NCBI RefSeq assembly: GCF_900129705.1
Contig: NZ_FQWO01000012.1
Location: 62,001 to 126,000, forward strand
Reading direction: 5' to 3'
Length of the DNA: 64,000 nt
DNA from: Flavobacterium granuli
Lineage (GTDB): Bacteria > Bacteroidota > Bacteroidia > Flavobacteriales > Flavobacteriaceae
The notes beneath the pieces were generated by a model. It was not told the origin of the DNA, made no database searches, and saw nothing but the letters and a program-made list of their open reading frames with translations. Each line of letters opens with the position of its first letter. Position 1 is the stretch's first letter. Position numbers and translations under genes: made by a program. Positions 39,639 through 48,433 of the stretch are shown piece by piece.

Positions 39639-39774
39639 CAGAATTCGCTTTTTAGAATTGACAATTGAGTTTTAATTTTGTGGCTTTAATATCAGTTTTA
39701 TTATAAAAAAACCCAAAAAAGGACTAAAAAAACAATTATTGGCCAAAATAAATTAAACAGAAAATAAAATAGCA

Positions 39775-39806
39775 TTTCCCTATTCAAGCATTATAAAGTA
39801 TCTTTG
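39775..39806 (+). promoter_or_regulatory. purK promoter
   Basis: TATCTTTG (39799-39806) with TTTC (39775-39778) 20 nt upstream, one mismatch to the TTTG element. It lies 22 nt before the purK ATG. Confidence 0.6.
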
Positions 39807-39828
39807 CTTTTCATAAACTTTCAACAGC

Positions 39829-40983
39829 ATGAATTATTTTTCTTCTGATTTTAAATTAGGAATTCTAGGTGGCGGACAATTGGGTAAAATGCTTTTGTTT
39901 GACACCAGAAAATTTGATATACAAACCTATGTTTTGGATCCCAGCGATGAAGCACCTTGCAAGATTGCTTGCGATCAGTTCTTCAAAGGAGATTTGATGG
40001 ATTTTGATACCGTTTACAACTTTGGAAAACAAGTGGATGTTTTGACTTTCGAAATCGAACTGGTCAACCTTGAGGCTTTAGAAAAATTAGAAAACGAAGG
40101 ATTAAAAGTCTATCCTTCGCCTAAAACGCTCAAATTAATCCAAAATAAAGGAACCCAAAAGGATTTTTATACCCAACATAATATTCCCACAGCAAGCTAT
40201 AAAAAGTTCAAAGACATTAAAAGTCTAGTAATAGACATTCTTGAAGCCAAAGTAAAACTGCCTTTTGTTTGGAAATGCACTGAATTTGGATACGATGGAA
40301 ACGGCGTAAAAGTCATTAGACACGTCTCTGATTTGGACAACTTAGCTAATGTGGAATGCATTGCCGAAGAAATGGTGCCGTTCAAAAATGAATTGGCTGT
40401 TATCGTTTGCCGCAATCCATCAGGCGACATGAAAACCTATCCTGTAGTAGAAATGGAATTTCACCCGGAAGCCAATCAGGTGGAATATGTGATTTGTCCT
40501 GCCCGAATTGATGACAAAGTAGCCGAAAAAGCAAGAGCAATTGCCTTAGAAGTTTCGGAAAAATTCAACCATGTAGGCTTATTGGCTGTCGAAATGTTCC
40601 AAACAGAAGACGATGAAATCCTGATAAATGAAGTTGCACCGCGACCGCATAATTCAGGACATTATTCCATCGAAGCCAGTTACACATCACAGTTCGAAAA
40701 CCATTTGCGTGCTATTCTTGATTTGCCATTAGGAAATACCGAAAGCAAAGTAGCCGGAATTATGGTAAACTTAGTTGGAGAAGAAGGATTTTCTGGTGAT
40801 GTTGTTTACGAAAACATCGAAAAAATACTAGGATGGAACGGTGTCACACCACACATTTACGGCAAAAAACAAACACGCCCTTTCAGAAAAATGGGACATG
40901 TAACCATTGTAAATCAAAACATCAATGAAGCCCGACGAATTGCTCAGGACGTAAAAAATACGATTCGAGTAATCAGCCGTTAA
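39829..40983 (+). CDS. purK: N5-carboxyaminoimidazole ribonucleotide synthase
   Basis: PurK carboxylates AIR to N5-CAIR with ATP and bicarbonate in purine synthesis. The 384 residues begin with the pre-ATP-grasp motif LGILGGGQLGKML (about 9-21), followed by the ATP-grasp domain with FVWKCTEFGYDGNGVKVI and INEVAPRPHNSGHYSIEAS. Length is normal. purE, its pathway partner, follows after 79 bases. Confidence 0.96.
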   Translation: MNYFSSDFKLGILGGGQLGKMLLFDTRKFDIQTYVLDPSDEAPCKIACDQFFKGDLMDFDTVYNFGKQVDVLTFEIELVNLEALEKLENEGLKVYPSPKTLKLIQNKGTQKDFYTQHNIPTASYKKFKDIKSLVIDILEAKVKLPFVWKCTEFGYDGNGVKVIRHVSDLDNLANVECIAEEMVPFKNELAVIVCRNPSGDMKTYPVVEMEFHPEANQVEYVICPARIDDKVAEKARAIALEVSEKFNHVGLLAVEMFQTEDDEILINEVAPRPHNSGHYSIEASYTSQFENHLRAILDLPLGNTESKVAGIMVNLVGEEGFSGDVVYENIEKILGWNGVTPHIYGKKQTRPFRKMGHVTIVNQNINEARRIAQDVKNTIRVISR

Positions 40984-40989
40984 TTAAAA

Positions 40990-41053
40990 GATTGAAACAT
41001 TGAAAGATTGAAACAGTCAATTTTTAAATACTTAAATCTTTAAATCTTTAAAT
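40990..41053. repeat. Short tandem repeats in purK-purE gap
   Basis: Two blocks are seen: GATTGAAACATTGAAAGATT and onward (40990-41014), built on ATTGAAA units, and CTTAAATCTTTAAATCTTTA and onward (41031-41053), built on the heptad TTAAATC. They fill most of the spacer upstream of purE. Confidence 0.7.
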
Positions 41054-41062
41054 AAAAAAAAC

Positions 41063-41551
41063 ATGAGCAAAGTAGCCATAATCATGGGAAGCATATCTGA
41101 TATGCCGGTAATGCAAGAAGCCATAGACATCCTAAAAGGATTTGAAATAGAAATAGAAGTCGACATTGTTTCGGCACATAGAACGCCCGAAAAGCTGTTC
41201 GATTTCAGCCAAAACGCACATGCCCGCGGGATTTCGGTAATTATTGCCGGAGCCGGCGGAGCCGCACATTTACCGGGAATGGTTGCCTCGATGTCGCCAC
41301 TTCCTGTAATTGGAGTTCCTGTAAAATCAAGCAACTCAATCGATGGCTGGGACAGCATTTTGTCTATTTTGCAAATGCCGGGCGGCGTTCCTGTAGCCAC
41401 TGTAGCCTTAAACGGAGCCAAAAATGCCGGAATATTAGCCGCTCAAATCATCGGAAGTCACGATAAAAAGGTACTCGACAAAGTTATATTATACAAAACA
41501 GGCCTGAAAGATGCGGTAATTATCGCCTCTGAAAGTCTCCTAAAAAAATAA
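41063..41551 (+). CDS. purE: N5-carboxyaminoimidazole ribonucleotide mutase
   Basis: Class I PurE moves the carboxyl group of N5-CAIR to give CAIR. The 162 residues contain the signature IIMGSISDMPVMQEA (about 6-20), the His-containing VSAHRTPEKLFDF and GAGGAAHLPGMVAS. It is the direct partner of PurK upstream. A small hairpin terminator follows. Confidence 0.96.
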   Translation: MSKVAIIMGSISDMPVMQEAIDILKGFEIEIEVDIVSAHRTPEKLFDFSQNAHARGISVIIAGAGGAAHLPGMVASMSPLPVIGVPVKSSNSIDGWDSILSILQMPGGVPVATVALNGAKNAGILAAQIIGSHDKKVLDKVILYKTGLKDAVIIASESLLKK

Positions 41552-41553
41552 TC

Positions 41554-41573
41554 GCTCCTGTTTTCTCAGGAGC
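41554..41573 (+). terminator. Hairpin after purE
   Basis: GCTCCTG (41554-41560) and CAGGAGC (41567-41573) form a 7-bp GC-rich stem with loop TTTTCT directly after the purE stop. The following T run is short (TATTT), so termination may be partial before the peptidase gene. Confidence 0.6.
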
Positions 41574-41656
41574 TATTTCCCGATATCCGCTTTATTTTTT
41601 TCTTACCTAAAAGCCGGAAAAAGATACCGCCGTTATCAGAACTAAAAAACATAACA

Positions 41657-43684
41657 ATGAGCATACTGACTACAAAATTCGACACCAAGTTCGATACCGC
41701 TCCTTTTTCGAAAATAAAAAACGAAGATTATCTTCCCGCTTTTCAAGAAGGAATCGCATTAGCCAAAGCCGAAATTGATGCGATTGTTCAAAATCAAGAG
41801 GCGCCAACTTTCAAGAATACCATCGAAGCTTTGGATTTCAGCGGCTATACTTTAGACCGGATTTCCAGCATTTTCTTCAATCTGAATTCGGCAGAAACCA
41901 ATGACGAAATTCAAAAAATCGCGCAGGAAGTTTCTCCTTTACTGTCAGAATTTGGAAACGATATCCGACTTAACGCCGATTTATTTGCAAAAGTAAAAAC
42001 CGTTTACGAGCAAAAATCAAGCTTAAACCTCAACCCGGAACAGACTACTTTACTGGATGAAAAATACAAAAGTTTTTCCAGAAACGGAGCCAATCTTCCG
42101 GAAGACAAAAAGATAAAACTTCGTGAAATAGACAAGGAACTCTCAAAGACAAGCCTGAAATTTGGCGAAAATGTTCTGGCAGAAACCCAAGCTTTCCAGT
42201 TGCATCTTACCGATGAAAAAGACTTATCCGGCTTGCCGGAAGGCACCATAGAAGCTGCCCGTTCTTTGGCAAAAAGCCAAGAAAAAGACGGCTGGATTTT
42301 TACCCTGGACTACCCAAGTTATGTTCCTTTTGTCACTTATGCTAACAATCGTGAACTTAGAAAAAAAATGTCCATCGCTTTTGGCGCCAAAGGCTTTCAA
42401 GACAATGAGTTTAACAACCAGGAAAATGTACTTAAAATTGCCAAACTTCGTTTTGAGCGCGCACAACTTTTAGGCTATGCTACCCACGCCCATTTTGTTC
42501 TCGAAGAACGCATGGCTGAAAGCCCTGAAAAAGTTCTGACTTTCGAAAATGATTTATTGGCCAAAGCAAAACCCGCAGCTCTTAAAGAATTTGCCGAGCT
42601 AACCGCTTTCGCCAAAAAATTGGACGGAATCGAACAATTGGAAAAGTGGGACGGCGCTTATTATTCTGAAAAGCTGAAACAGGAATTATTCAATTTGGAC
42701 GATGAAAAACTAAAACCTTATTTCCAACTGGAAAAAGTGTTGGACGGAGCTTTTACAACTGCTCAAAAACTGTACGGACTTAGCTTTGAAGAAACTTTCG
42801 AAATCGACAAATACCATGACGAGGTTACCACCTACGAAGTAAAAGACATCGACAATAATCTGGTTGCCATTTTCTACGCTGATTTTTTTCCAAGAAAAGG
42901 AAAACGCAACGGCGCTTGGATGACTTCGTACAAATCTCAATTTGTAAAAGATGGTAGCAATGAAAGGCCTCATATTTCTATTGTTTGCAATTTCACCAAA
43001 CCTACAGAAACCAAACCATCACTTTTAACATTTAATGAAGTGACTACTTTGTTTCATGAATTTGGTCATGCTTTACACGGCATGTTGGCCGATACCACTT
43101 ATCCAAGTTTATCCGGTACCTCTGTATATTGGGATTTCGTAGAATTACCAAGTCAAATTATGGAAAACTGGTGTTATGAACCCGAGGCTTTGGCATTATT
43201 TGCCTACCATTATCAAACGGATGAAATGATTCCGATTGAATTAGTACAAAAAATCAAGGAAAGCGCTAATTTCCAGGAAGGAATAGCCACGATGCGCCAG
43301 TTGAGTTTTGGATTATTGGACATGGGATGGCACGCACAAGATCCTTCGAACATAAAAGACATAAAAGCTTTTGAAACAGAGCAATTTGCCCAAACGCAAT
43401 TGTATCCTGAGGTAGCCGAAAATGCGATGAGCACTTCGTTCTCCCACATCTTTCAAGGCGGCTATTCTTCCGGTTATTACAGTTACAAATGGGCTGAAGT
43501 TCTTGACGCAGATGCTTTTGAATTCTTTAAAGAAAAAGGAATTTTCAACAGGGAAGTCGCTGATAAATTCAAAGATAATATCCTTTCAAAAGGAGGAACC
43601 GAACATCCGATAATTCTATACAAACGTTTTAGAGGTCACGAACCTAGTCCAGATGCTTTATTAAAAAGAGCCGGATTATTATAA
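41657..43684 (+). CDS. M3-family oligopeptidase (Dcp/OpdA-like)
   Basis: A 675-residue zinc metallopeptidase of family M3, which cleaves short peptides in the cytoplasm or periplasm. The zinc site is LFHEFGHALHG (about 470-480), with the third ligand Glu in the following YWDFVELPSQIMENW helix. The N-terminal helical lid (about 1-250) is complete and there is no signal peptide, so cytosolic oligopeptide breakdown is likely. Dipeptidyl carboxypeptidase and oligopeptidase A cannot be told apart from motifs alone. It follows purE by 105 bases. Confidence 0.9.
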   Translation: MSILTTKFDTKFDTAPFSKIKNEDYLPAFQEGIALAKAEIDAIVQNQEAPTFKNTIEALDFSGYTLDRISSIFFNLNSAETNDEIQKIAQEVSPLLSEFGNDIRLNADLFAKVKTVYEQKSSLNLNPEQTTLLDEKYKSFSRNGANLPEDKKIKLREIDKELSKTSLKFGENVLAETQAFQLHLTDEKDLSGLPEGTIEAARSLAKSQEKDGWIFTLDYPSYVPFVTYANNRELRKKMSIAFGAKGFQDNEFNNQENVLKIAKLRFERAQLLGYATHAHFVLEERMAESPEKVLTFENDLLAKAKPAALKEFAELTAFAKKLDGIEQLEKWDGAYYSEKLKQELFNLDDEKLKPYFQLEKVLDGAFTTAQKLYGLSFEETFEIDKYHDEVTTYEVKDIDNNLVAIFYADFFPRKGKRNGAWMTSYKSQFVKDGSNERPHISIVCNFTKPTETKPSLLTFNEVTTLFHEFGHALHGMLADTTYPSLSGTSVYWDFVELPSQIMENWCYEPEALALFAYHYQTDEMIPIELVQKIKESANFQEGIATMRQLSFGLLDMGWHAQDPSNIKDIKAFETEQFAQTQLYPEVAENAMSTSFSHIFQGGYSSGYYSYKWAEVLDADAFEFFKEKGIFNREVADKFKDNILSKGGTEHPIILYKRFRGHEPSPDALLKRAGLL

Positions 43685-43695
43685 ATTGAGATTGA

Positions 43696-43717
43696 AACCG
43701 AAGTGAGCGCTTCGGTT
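43696..43717 (+). terminator. Terminator after M3 peptidase
   Basis: AACCGAAG (43696-43703) and CTTCGGTT (43710-43717) with a 6-base loop and a T run, 11 bases after the stop. Confidence 0.88.
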
Positions 43718-43857
43718 TTTTTATTTTTAGTCCAAAATGCATGAACAATTTGCAACACAAACTAATGGAGACAGCTACTTAAGCCCTCATCTTAAATGAT
43801 ATTTCAATTGAAATTGGGGACTAGTGAGACATTAATTAGATACATTTCTCTGATTAA

Positions 43858-43962
43858 AATCCGCTGAAACTCAAAATTAGCGATGATATTAAAAAACATG
43901 ATTGGAAAGTATTTGAGCCCTTGGACTACCACTTTTTGGAGCATCATAAAAAAAACCTATAG
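43858..43962 (+). pseudogene. Possible gene remnant
   Basis: Between two stops lies a 34-codon stretch, NPLKLKISDDIKKHDWKVFE and onward to PLDYHFLEHHKKNL. It has no start codon and is rich in aromatic and charged residues like a real protein. An overlapping frame (43883-44050, 55 residues) begins ATG and ends in KIEPKKKDQNYN. The two together look like a frameshifted tail of a lost gene. I do not recognise the family. Confidence 0.25.
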
Positions 43963-44223
43963 CAAATCTCAAGACACATATCTAAATTTAGATTATGACC
44001 AAATCCTATTGAAGATAGAACCAAAAAAAAAAGATCAGAACTATAATTAAAATTTAATTCTGACTTATTTTTAGCCTAATTTTATAATCACATTATACTG
44101 ATAAGAGGTATGGAATATTTTTTCAATATTGACTGAAATTTTAAATAGACCTACAACAAAAGGCAAAATATTGAGTAATACTCATTCAATCTGTTAATAT
44201 TTTATTTTTAAACGAATTATACC

Positions 44224-44231
44224 TACATTTG
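44224..44231 (+). promoter_or_regulatory. Promoter box of T9SS surface-protein gene
   Basis: TACATTTG is an exact -7 box, 16 nt before the ATG at 44248. No TTTG partner at the usual spacing. Confidence 0.5.
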
Positions 44232-44247
44232 TCACTTTCCAAAATCC

Positions 44248-47037
44248 ATGAAATTTAGCGCCTTTTTATTCTGCCTTTCTCTCCTCTTTGCAGCTCCTTC
44301 TTTTGCACAAAAAGAAGCTGCAATTTGGTATTTTGGCATTAATGCAGGTCTCGATTTTAATTCTGGCAGTCCAGTAGCACTTACAAATGGTAAATTAAGT
44401 ACTGCGGAAGGTTGTGCCAGTATTTCCGACAAAAACGGAAATCTACTTTTTTATACAGATGGTTCTGTAGTATATGATAAATCTCATCAGCTTATGCAAA
44501 ATGGTTTTGGATTATTAGGGCATAATTCAAGTACACAATCTGCCATAATTGTTCCAAAACCCAACAATCCCAATCTATATTATATATTTACTGTAGACGA
44601 ACCCCATCCAAATAATGCAGATGATAACCCCTTAAATAATATAGATCCCCCTAATAATGGGTTAAACTACTCCCTAGTAGATTTGAGATTAAATAATGGG
44701 TTAGGCGCTATTTCCAGTGAAGAAAAAAACGTCCACCTTATAACCTATAATAAGGATAATGAAGAGGAAGTAAAATTTAAATGTTCTGAAAAAATCACAG
44801 CTATACAACATGGTGATGGTGTTTCTTTTTGGGTTATTACTCATTTTAAAAATAATTTTTATGCCTTTAAAATAAGTAGTACGGGAGTTGAACAAAAACC
44901 AGTTAAAACAACTTTTTCATCTAATATTTCCACAGGAGGATATAATAGCAATGCAATTGGATACTTGAAAGCATCCCCAAATGGCAAAAAAATAGCTATG
45001 GCTAATGCCTCGACAAGATCTTCGAATGAACTTGGCCCAAAAAATAACATTATAAGGAATACAGGAACAGTTTTGCTTTACGATTTCAATTCGACTACTG
45101 GATCGTTAGCGAACGAAATGAAACTTTTAGGAAATTCAAATCCATATGGCCTAGAGTTTTCTGCTAAGTCTAAAAAACTCTATATAACCACGAATAATTT
45201 TAACAGCGAGTCTGTAATAACTGGAAGCTCACTACTTCAATATGATTTAAAAAGTTCCAATATTGCTACTTCAAATAAAACAATCAATACGTCTTTATAT
45301 GTGGCAGGTGGTTTACAACTGGGAATAGATGAAAAAATATACCGTGCCACCTACCCTATTTTGTCCGAAGGAACAACTAAATTATCTGTTATAAACAATC
45401 CTGAGTCAGATGGCACTAATTGTAATTACATGCAAAATTCTATTGATTTAAAAGCAAAAATTACAAAACTAGGTTTGCCTCCCTTCATTACATCATTGTT
45501 TCTTTACTCCTTTAACTATGAATTCAATTGTTTAGGCCAAACAACTCATTTTTATATTAATTCGGTTGAAACTATTGATAGTGTTCTCTGGGAATTTGGA
45601 GATGGCACCAGTTCTACCGATCGTGAAGCGTACCACACCTATGCAAGAGCAGGTGACTATAAAGTTATTCTAACAAAAACTGTTAATGGAGAAACAAGAG
45701 ATCCTCTGGAAAAAGTAATTACAATCTATGATGCTCCAAAAGTTTTGTCAACGCCATACAAATTAACACAATGTGATACTCAAGACGCCAATCCAACAGA
45801 CGGGATAAGTACTTTTAATTTGGCACTCGCAAACGAAGGAATTTGTTTAGGTGAAAAAAACTTTGAGGTTTATTATTACCACAGTATCAGTGATGCAGAG
45901 AATGACATCTACAATACACAATCAATTCCCAACATCTATAAAAACAATACTCCTGACGAACTATTACATGCAAAAATTACTCAGCCTAATTCCTCTTGTT
46001 ATAGTTTAGGAAGTGTCATCCTTCATGCCAATAAAAACATTTCAATAATTCCAGAACCAATGCATGCATGTGATCTTGGAGACGGAACTGCCGCTTTTAA
46101 TTTGGCAACTAAAACCCAACTAATTAAAACAGATTTAAATTTACCTACAGACGTGCGGCTGTATTTTTATCCTACTGAAAATGATAGCGCACTTGGTAAA
46201 AATGAATTAAGCGATGAATTTATATCAGTTGCCAAAACAATATATATCCGTGCAGAAAACGACGAGGGCTGTTACGGAACAGGAAAATTAGAGCTCCTTG
46301 TAGAGACCACACCACAGATTAATGTTTTAGAAAACAGAATTATATGTGAAGGAGATATCAATCCAATCGTTACACTACAACCCGAAATCATTTCTCCTTT
46401 CTCAATAAATGATTTCACCTATACATGGTCAACAGGCGAAAACACTCCCTCAATATCAATTAATAAAGAAGGAGATTATACTGTTGTCGTAAAAAACAAA
46501 TCCGATTGTTCTACAACAATAAATTTTAACGTGGATGTATCCCGTTTAGCAAGAATAAATGATATAATAATCCACGATTTAAAACCAGAAAATCAAGTAA
46601 CAATTGATGTGGTAAATCCAGATGATTATAAATACATGATTCAGTTCCAAAATGGAACTTCAACAACTTTCCAAAATTCACCTTTTTTTGAAAATGTTCC
46701 CGGCGGCATTCATGAATTGGTAATAGAAAACACTAATGGCTGTGGTCAAATAATAAAAGAAATAATAGTTTTACAAGCTCCAAATTACTTCACCCCTAAT
46801 GGCGATGGTTATAACGATTATTGGAATATTAAAGGGATAAATGCAAATCTCGATCTGAGCACCACAATTTATATCTTTGATCGATATGGTAAACTACTTA
46901 AACAATTATCACCATCAGACCCACTAGGATGGAACGGGATATTTAATGGAGTTCCTTTACCTTCTGACGACTACTGGTTTACCGTAAAATTAGCAAATGG
47001 GAGGAAAAGCAATGGCCATTTTACTTTAAAACGATAA
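44248..47037 (+). CDS. Type IX secreted surface protein, type B sorting domain
   Basis: A 929-residue exported protein. Residues 1-20 are a signal peptide ending PSFAQ. Residues ~25-410 have the pattern of a beta-propeller-like ectodomain (LLFYTDGSVVYDKSHQLM, PNNPNLYYIFTVDEP). A PKD domain follows (about 440-500, WEFGDGTSSTDREAYHTYAR). Two related Cys-Asp repeats follow (QCDTQDANPTDGISTFNLA and ACDLGDGTAAFNLATKTQLI). The last ~85 residues (NYFTPNGDGYNDYWNIKGIN, IYIFDRYGKLLKQLSP, GNGRK-like end) are the gliding-motility-associated C-terminal domain, i.e. the T9SS type B sorting signal. The function is likely adhesion; partner SprF-type gene is not adjacent. It lies alone between decayed spacers. 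Confidence 0.9.
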   Translation: MKFSAFLFCLSLLFAAPSFAQKEAAIWYFGINAGLDFNSGSPVALTNGKLSTAEGCASISDKNGNLLFYTDGSVVYDKSHQLMQNGFGLLGHNSSTQSAIIVPKPNNPNLYYIFTVDEPHPNNADDNPLNNIDPPNNGLNYSLVDLRLNNGLGAISSEEKNVHLITYNKDNEEEVKFKCSEKITAIQHGDGVSFWVITHFKNNFYAFKISSTGVEQKPVKTTFSSNISTGGYNSNAIGYLKASPNGKKIAMANASTRSSNELGPKNNIIRNTGTVLLYDFNSTTGSLANEMKLLGNSNPYGLEFSAKSKKLYITTNNFNSESVITGSSLLQYDLKSSNIATSNKTINTSLYVAGGLQLGIDEKIYRATYPILSEGTTKLSVINNPESDGTNCNYMQNSIDLKAKITKLGLPPFITSLFLYSFNYEFNCLGQTTHFYINSVETIDSVLWEFGDGTSSTDREAYHTYARAGDYKVILTKTVNGETRDPLEKVITIYDAPKVLSTPYKLTQCDTQDANPTDGISTFNLALANEGICLGEKNFEVYYYHSISDAENDIYNTQSIPNIYKNNTPDELLHAKITQPNSSCYSLGSVILHANKNISIIPEPMHACDLGDGTAAFNLATKTQLIKTDLNLPTDVRLYFYPTENDSALGKNELSDEFISVAKTIYIRAENDEGCYGTGKLELLVETTPQINVLENRIICEGDINPIVTLQPEIISPFSINDFTYTWSTGENTPSISINKEGDYTVVVKNKSDCSTTINFNVDVSRLARINDIIIHDLKPENQVTIDVVNPDDYKYMIQFQNGTSTTFQNSPFFENVPGGIHELVIENTNGCGQIIKEIIVLQAPNYFTPNGDGYNDYWNIKGINANLDLSTTIYIFDRYGKLLKQLSPSDPLGWNGIFNGVPLPSDDYWFTVKLANGRKSNGHFTLKR

Positions 47038-47483
47038 ATGAGCTTTGGGGTCCGACTTTATAAAGAGAAAGGCCCTGGAAAGAATAAAGCTAGAAAAGTT
47101 GAAAACAAGCAAATTAAAAGTACAATTCCGCAAAACAAAAAACGTCACATAGTCAAGTTTTAAACGTGTTAAAGAAATTCAAACCGACGAAATATGCGGC
47201 TATTTCAATGATTAAAAATGCGGTTGAAAAACGAATTAAGAGCGAATTAGGGTAATTTCAAAACTATAGTTATCTCATCTTAAAATATGTCTGCAACCCC
47301 GTTAAAAATCTACCCTAAAAACATGAACGGAACCAAAATTGCAATTCGTTGCTGATTTACTTTCCACTTGATTTTTTAAAAGAACCTCTTTTTATACTTA
47401 TGGAAGGAGTTTTTTAAAAGACTGGTCAAAATTTGCGTTTTTTTTTGCGATACAATTATATACGCTTCACCAAAAGCAATATT
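47038..47483. other. Spacer with decayed repeat and small frames
   Basis: A 446-base region with no recognisable gene. Just after the surface-protein stop, 47048-47064 matches 16 of 17 bases of the left arm of the terminator at 2382-2398. A 41-codon basic frame (47038-47163) abuts the stop, and a GTG frame of 29 codons lies at 47166-47255 (KKFKPTKYAAISMIKNAVEK). Neither resembles a known protein. Confidence 0.55.
47166..47255 (+). pseudogene. Possible gene remnant
   Basis: A 29-codon frame, from GTG, reads like the basic helical tail of a protein (KYAAISMIKNAVEKRIKSEL). No promoter or start context supports a real gene. Most likely a leftover of a lost gene. Confidence 0.2.
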
Positions 47484-48299
47484 TTAAAACAAAACCACCA
47501 TCAGCCACCAAAAAGCAGGGATACTTTCAACCCAAAAAGATGTGTAGTATCTGGATCTTTTTTCATTGGCAAAAACCAAAAACAAAGAGAGCAACACCAC
47601 TAAAACCAAATTAACAATCAGCTGTTTCTCTATAAAATTTGTTTTCAAAAACTCCAAAAAATAAAAAGGAAGCAGCAATAACAATCCTACTATTTTTGTC
47701 CTTTTAACTCCTATTTGTTGCGGAACAGTTTTTAAATGAGGATCGTCATTGGCCAGATCCAGAATTTCAAAAATAAGAATTAAGACAAAAACCAGTATAA
47801 AACGTTGTATACATTTGAGATAAAAATCGAATCCCATGTCGACATACGCATTCAGCAAAGGCAAAACCAAAGTCACCCCTACCCAACACAAGGACACTAT
47901 ATAGATTTTTACACCAGCCCAGTTTCTAGCATTCTTCCTATTGGGAAAGAAAGGTAAGGTGTACAATAAGGTTAAGGCTAAAACTGCCAATGATACTAAT
48001 TGGGTTATTAACTGCAATTGAAAAAAATAATAACCTACTCCCGCCAACGAAAGCAAACTCAACAATGCTATTAATTTCAACTCATTGCGCATTTTCTTTT
48101 TTGGGGTTCTGGCCAAAGCATCGTACTTCACAAAATTGTAACCCACGATAGTTCCCCAAAAAGCAAAATTAGCCATAGGCACATCGGCATTGATATGAAA
48201 CATAAAATGAGTCATTCGAACCAATGCGTAAACCGATAAAGCGACATGAATGCTGCTCTTGATATAAAAATCAAACACTTGCTTAAAACTAATCATCAA
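47484..48299 (-). CDS. UbiA-like membrane protein
   Basis: The 271 residues form about eight or nine hydrophobic segments like the UbiA prenyltransferase superfamily. The second Asp-rich motif is present (EILDLANDDPHLKTVP, about 183-198, followed by QQIGVKRTK). The first one, NDxxDxxxD in active enzymes, is reduced to YNFVKYDALAR (about 54-64), so catalysis is doubtful or changed. UbiA members attach prenyl groups to aromatic acceptors, chlorophyll or quinone rings. It stands alone, divergent from gcvP, so context does not name a substrate. Confidence 0.6.
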   Translation of the reverse strand: MMISFKQVFDFYIKSSIHVALSVYALVRMTHFMFHINADVPMANFAFWGTIVGYNFVKYDALARTPKKKMRNELKLIALLSLLSLAGVGYYFFQLQLITQLVSLAVLALTLLYTLPFFPNRKNARNWAGVKIYIVSLCWVGVTLVLPLLNAYVDMGFDFYLKCIQRFILVFVLILIFEILDLANDDPHLKTVPQQIGVKRTKIVGLLLLLPFYFLEFLKTNFIEKQLIVNLVLVVLLSLFLVFANEKRSRYYTSFWVESIPAFWWLMVVLF

Positions 48300-48392
48300 A
48301 CAAAATTAATCAATTGTGAAGATTTTCCTCATTAAGTTTAAAAATAGATGAAAAATCAAGCTTAAAAAGCCTTTTAAATTATTAATAATACT

Positions 48393-48400
48393 TAATTTTG
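48393..48400 (+). promoter_or_regulatory. gcvP promoter, -7 element
   Basis: TAATTTTG is an exact -7 box 33 nt before the gcvP ATG. I saw no glycine riboswitch in the 134-base gap. Confidence 0.5.
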
Positions 48401-48433
48401 CAGCACTAAAAAACACAACATTACTACACTTAC

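Larger units (their letters stand above)
43718..44247. other. Spacer with decayed coding traces
   Basis: This 530-base region holds no intact recognisable gene. It has a 14-base palindrome ATTTCAATTGAAAT (43801-43814), the short open frames listed separately, a palindromic TGAGTAATACTCA (44172-44184), and the promoter box of the surface-protein gene. Confidence 0.6.

Noticed and set aside
39639..39798. Purine riboswitch between hpt and purK
   Set aside because: No three-way junction with the conserved loop-loop bases is seen in the gap.
40990..41014. ATTGAAAC motifs resembling the 3' end of CRISPR repeats
   Set aside because: The units are about 10-14 bases and directly adjacent, with no 25-40-base repeats, no spacers and no cas genes.
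43898..44050. Small intact gene before the surface protein
   Set aside because: The frame has no promoter or ribosome-binding context and its first half overlaps a more protein-like frame, so a remnant is more likely.
48300..48433. Glycine riboswitch before gcvP
   Set aside because: The 134-base gap is AT-rich and lacks the paired GC-rich aptamer architecture.
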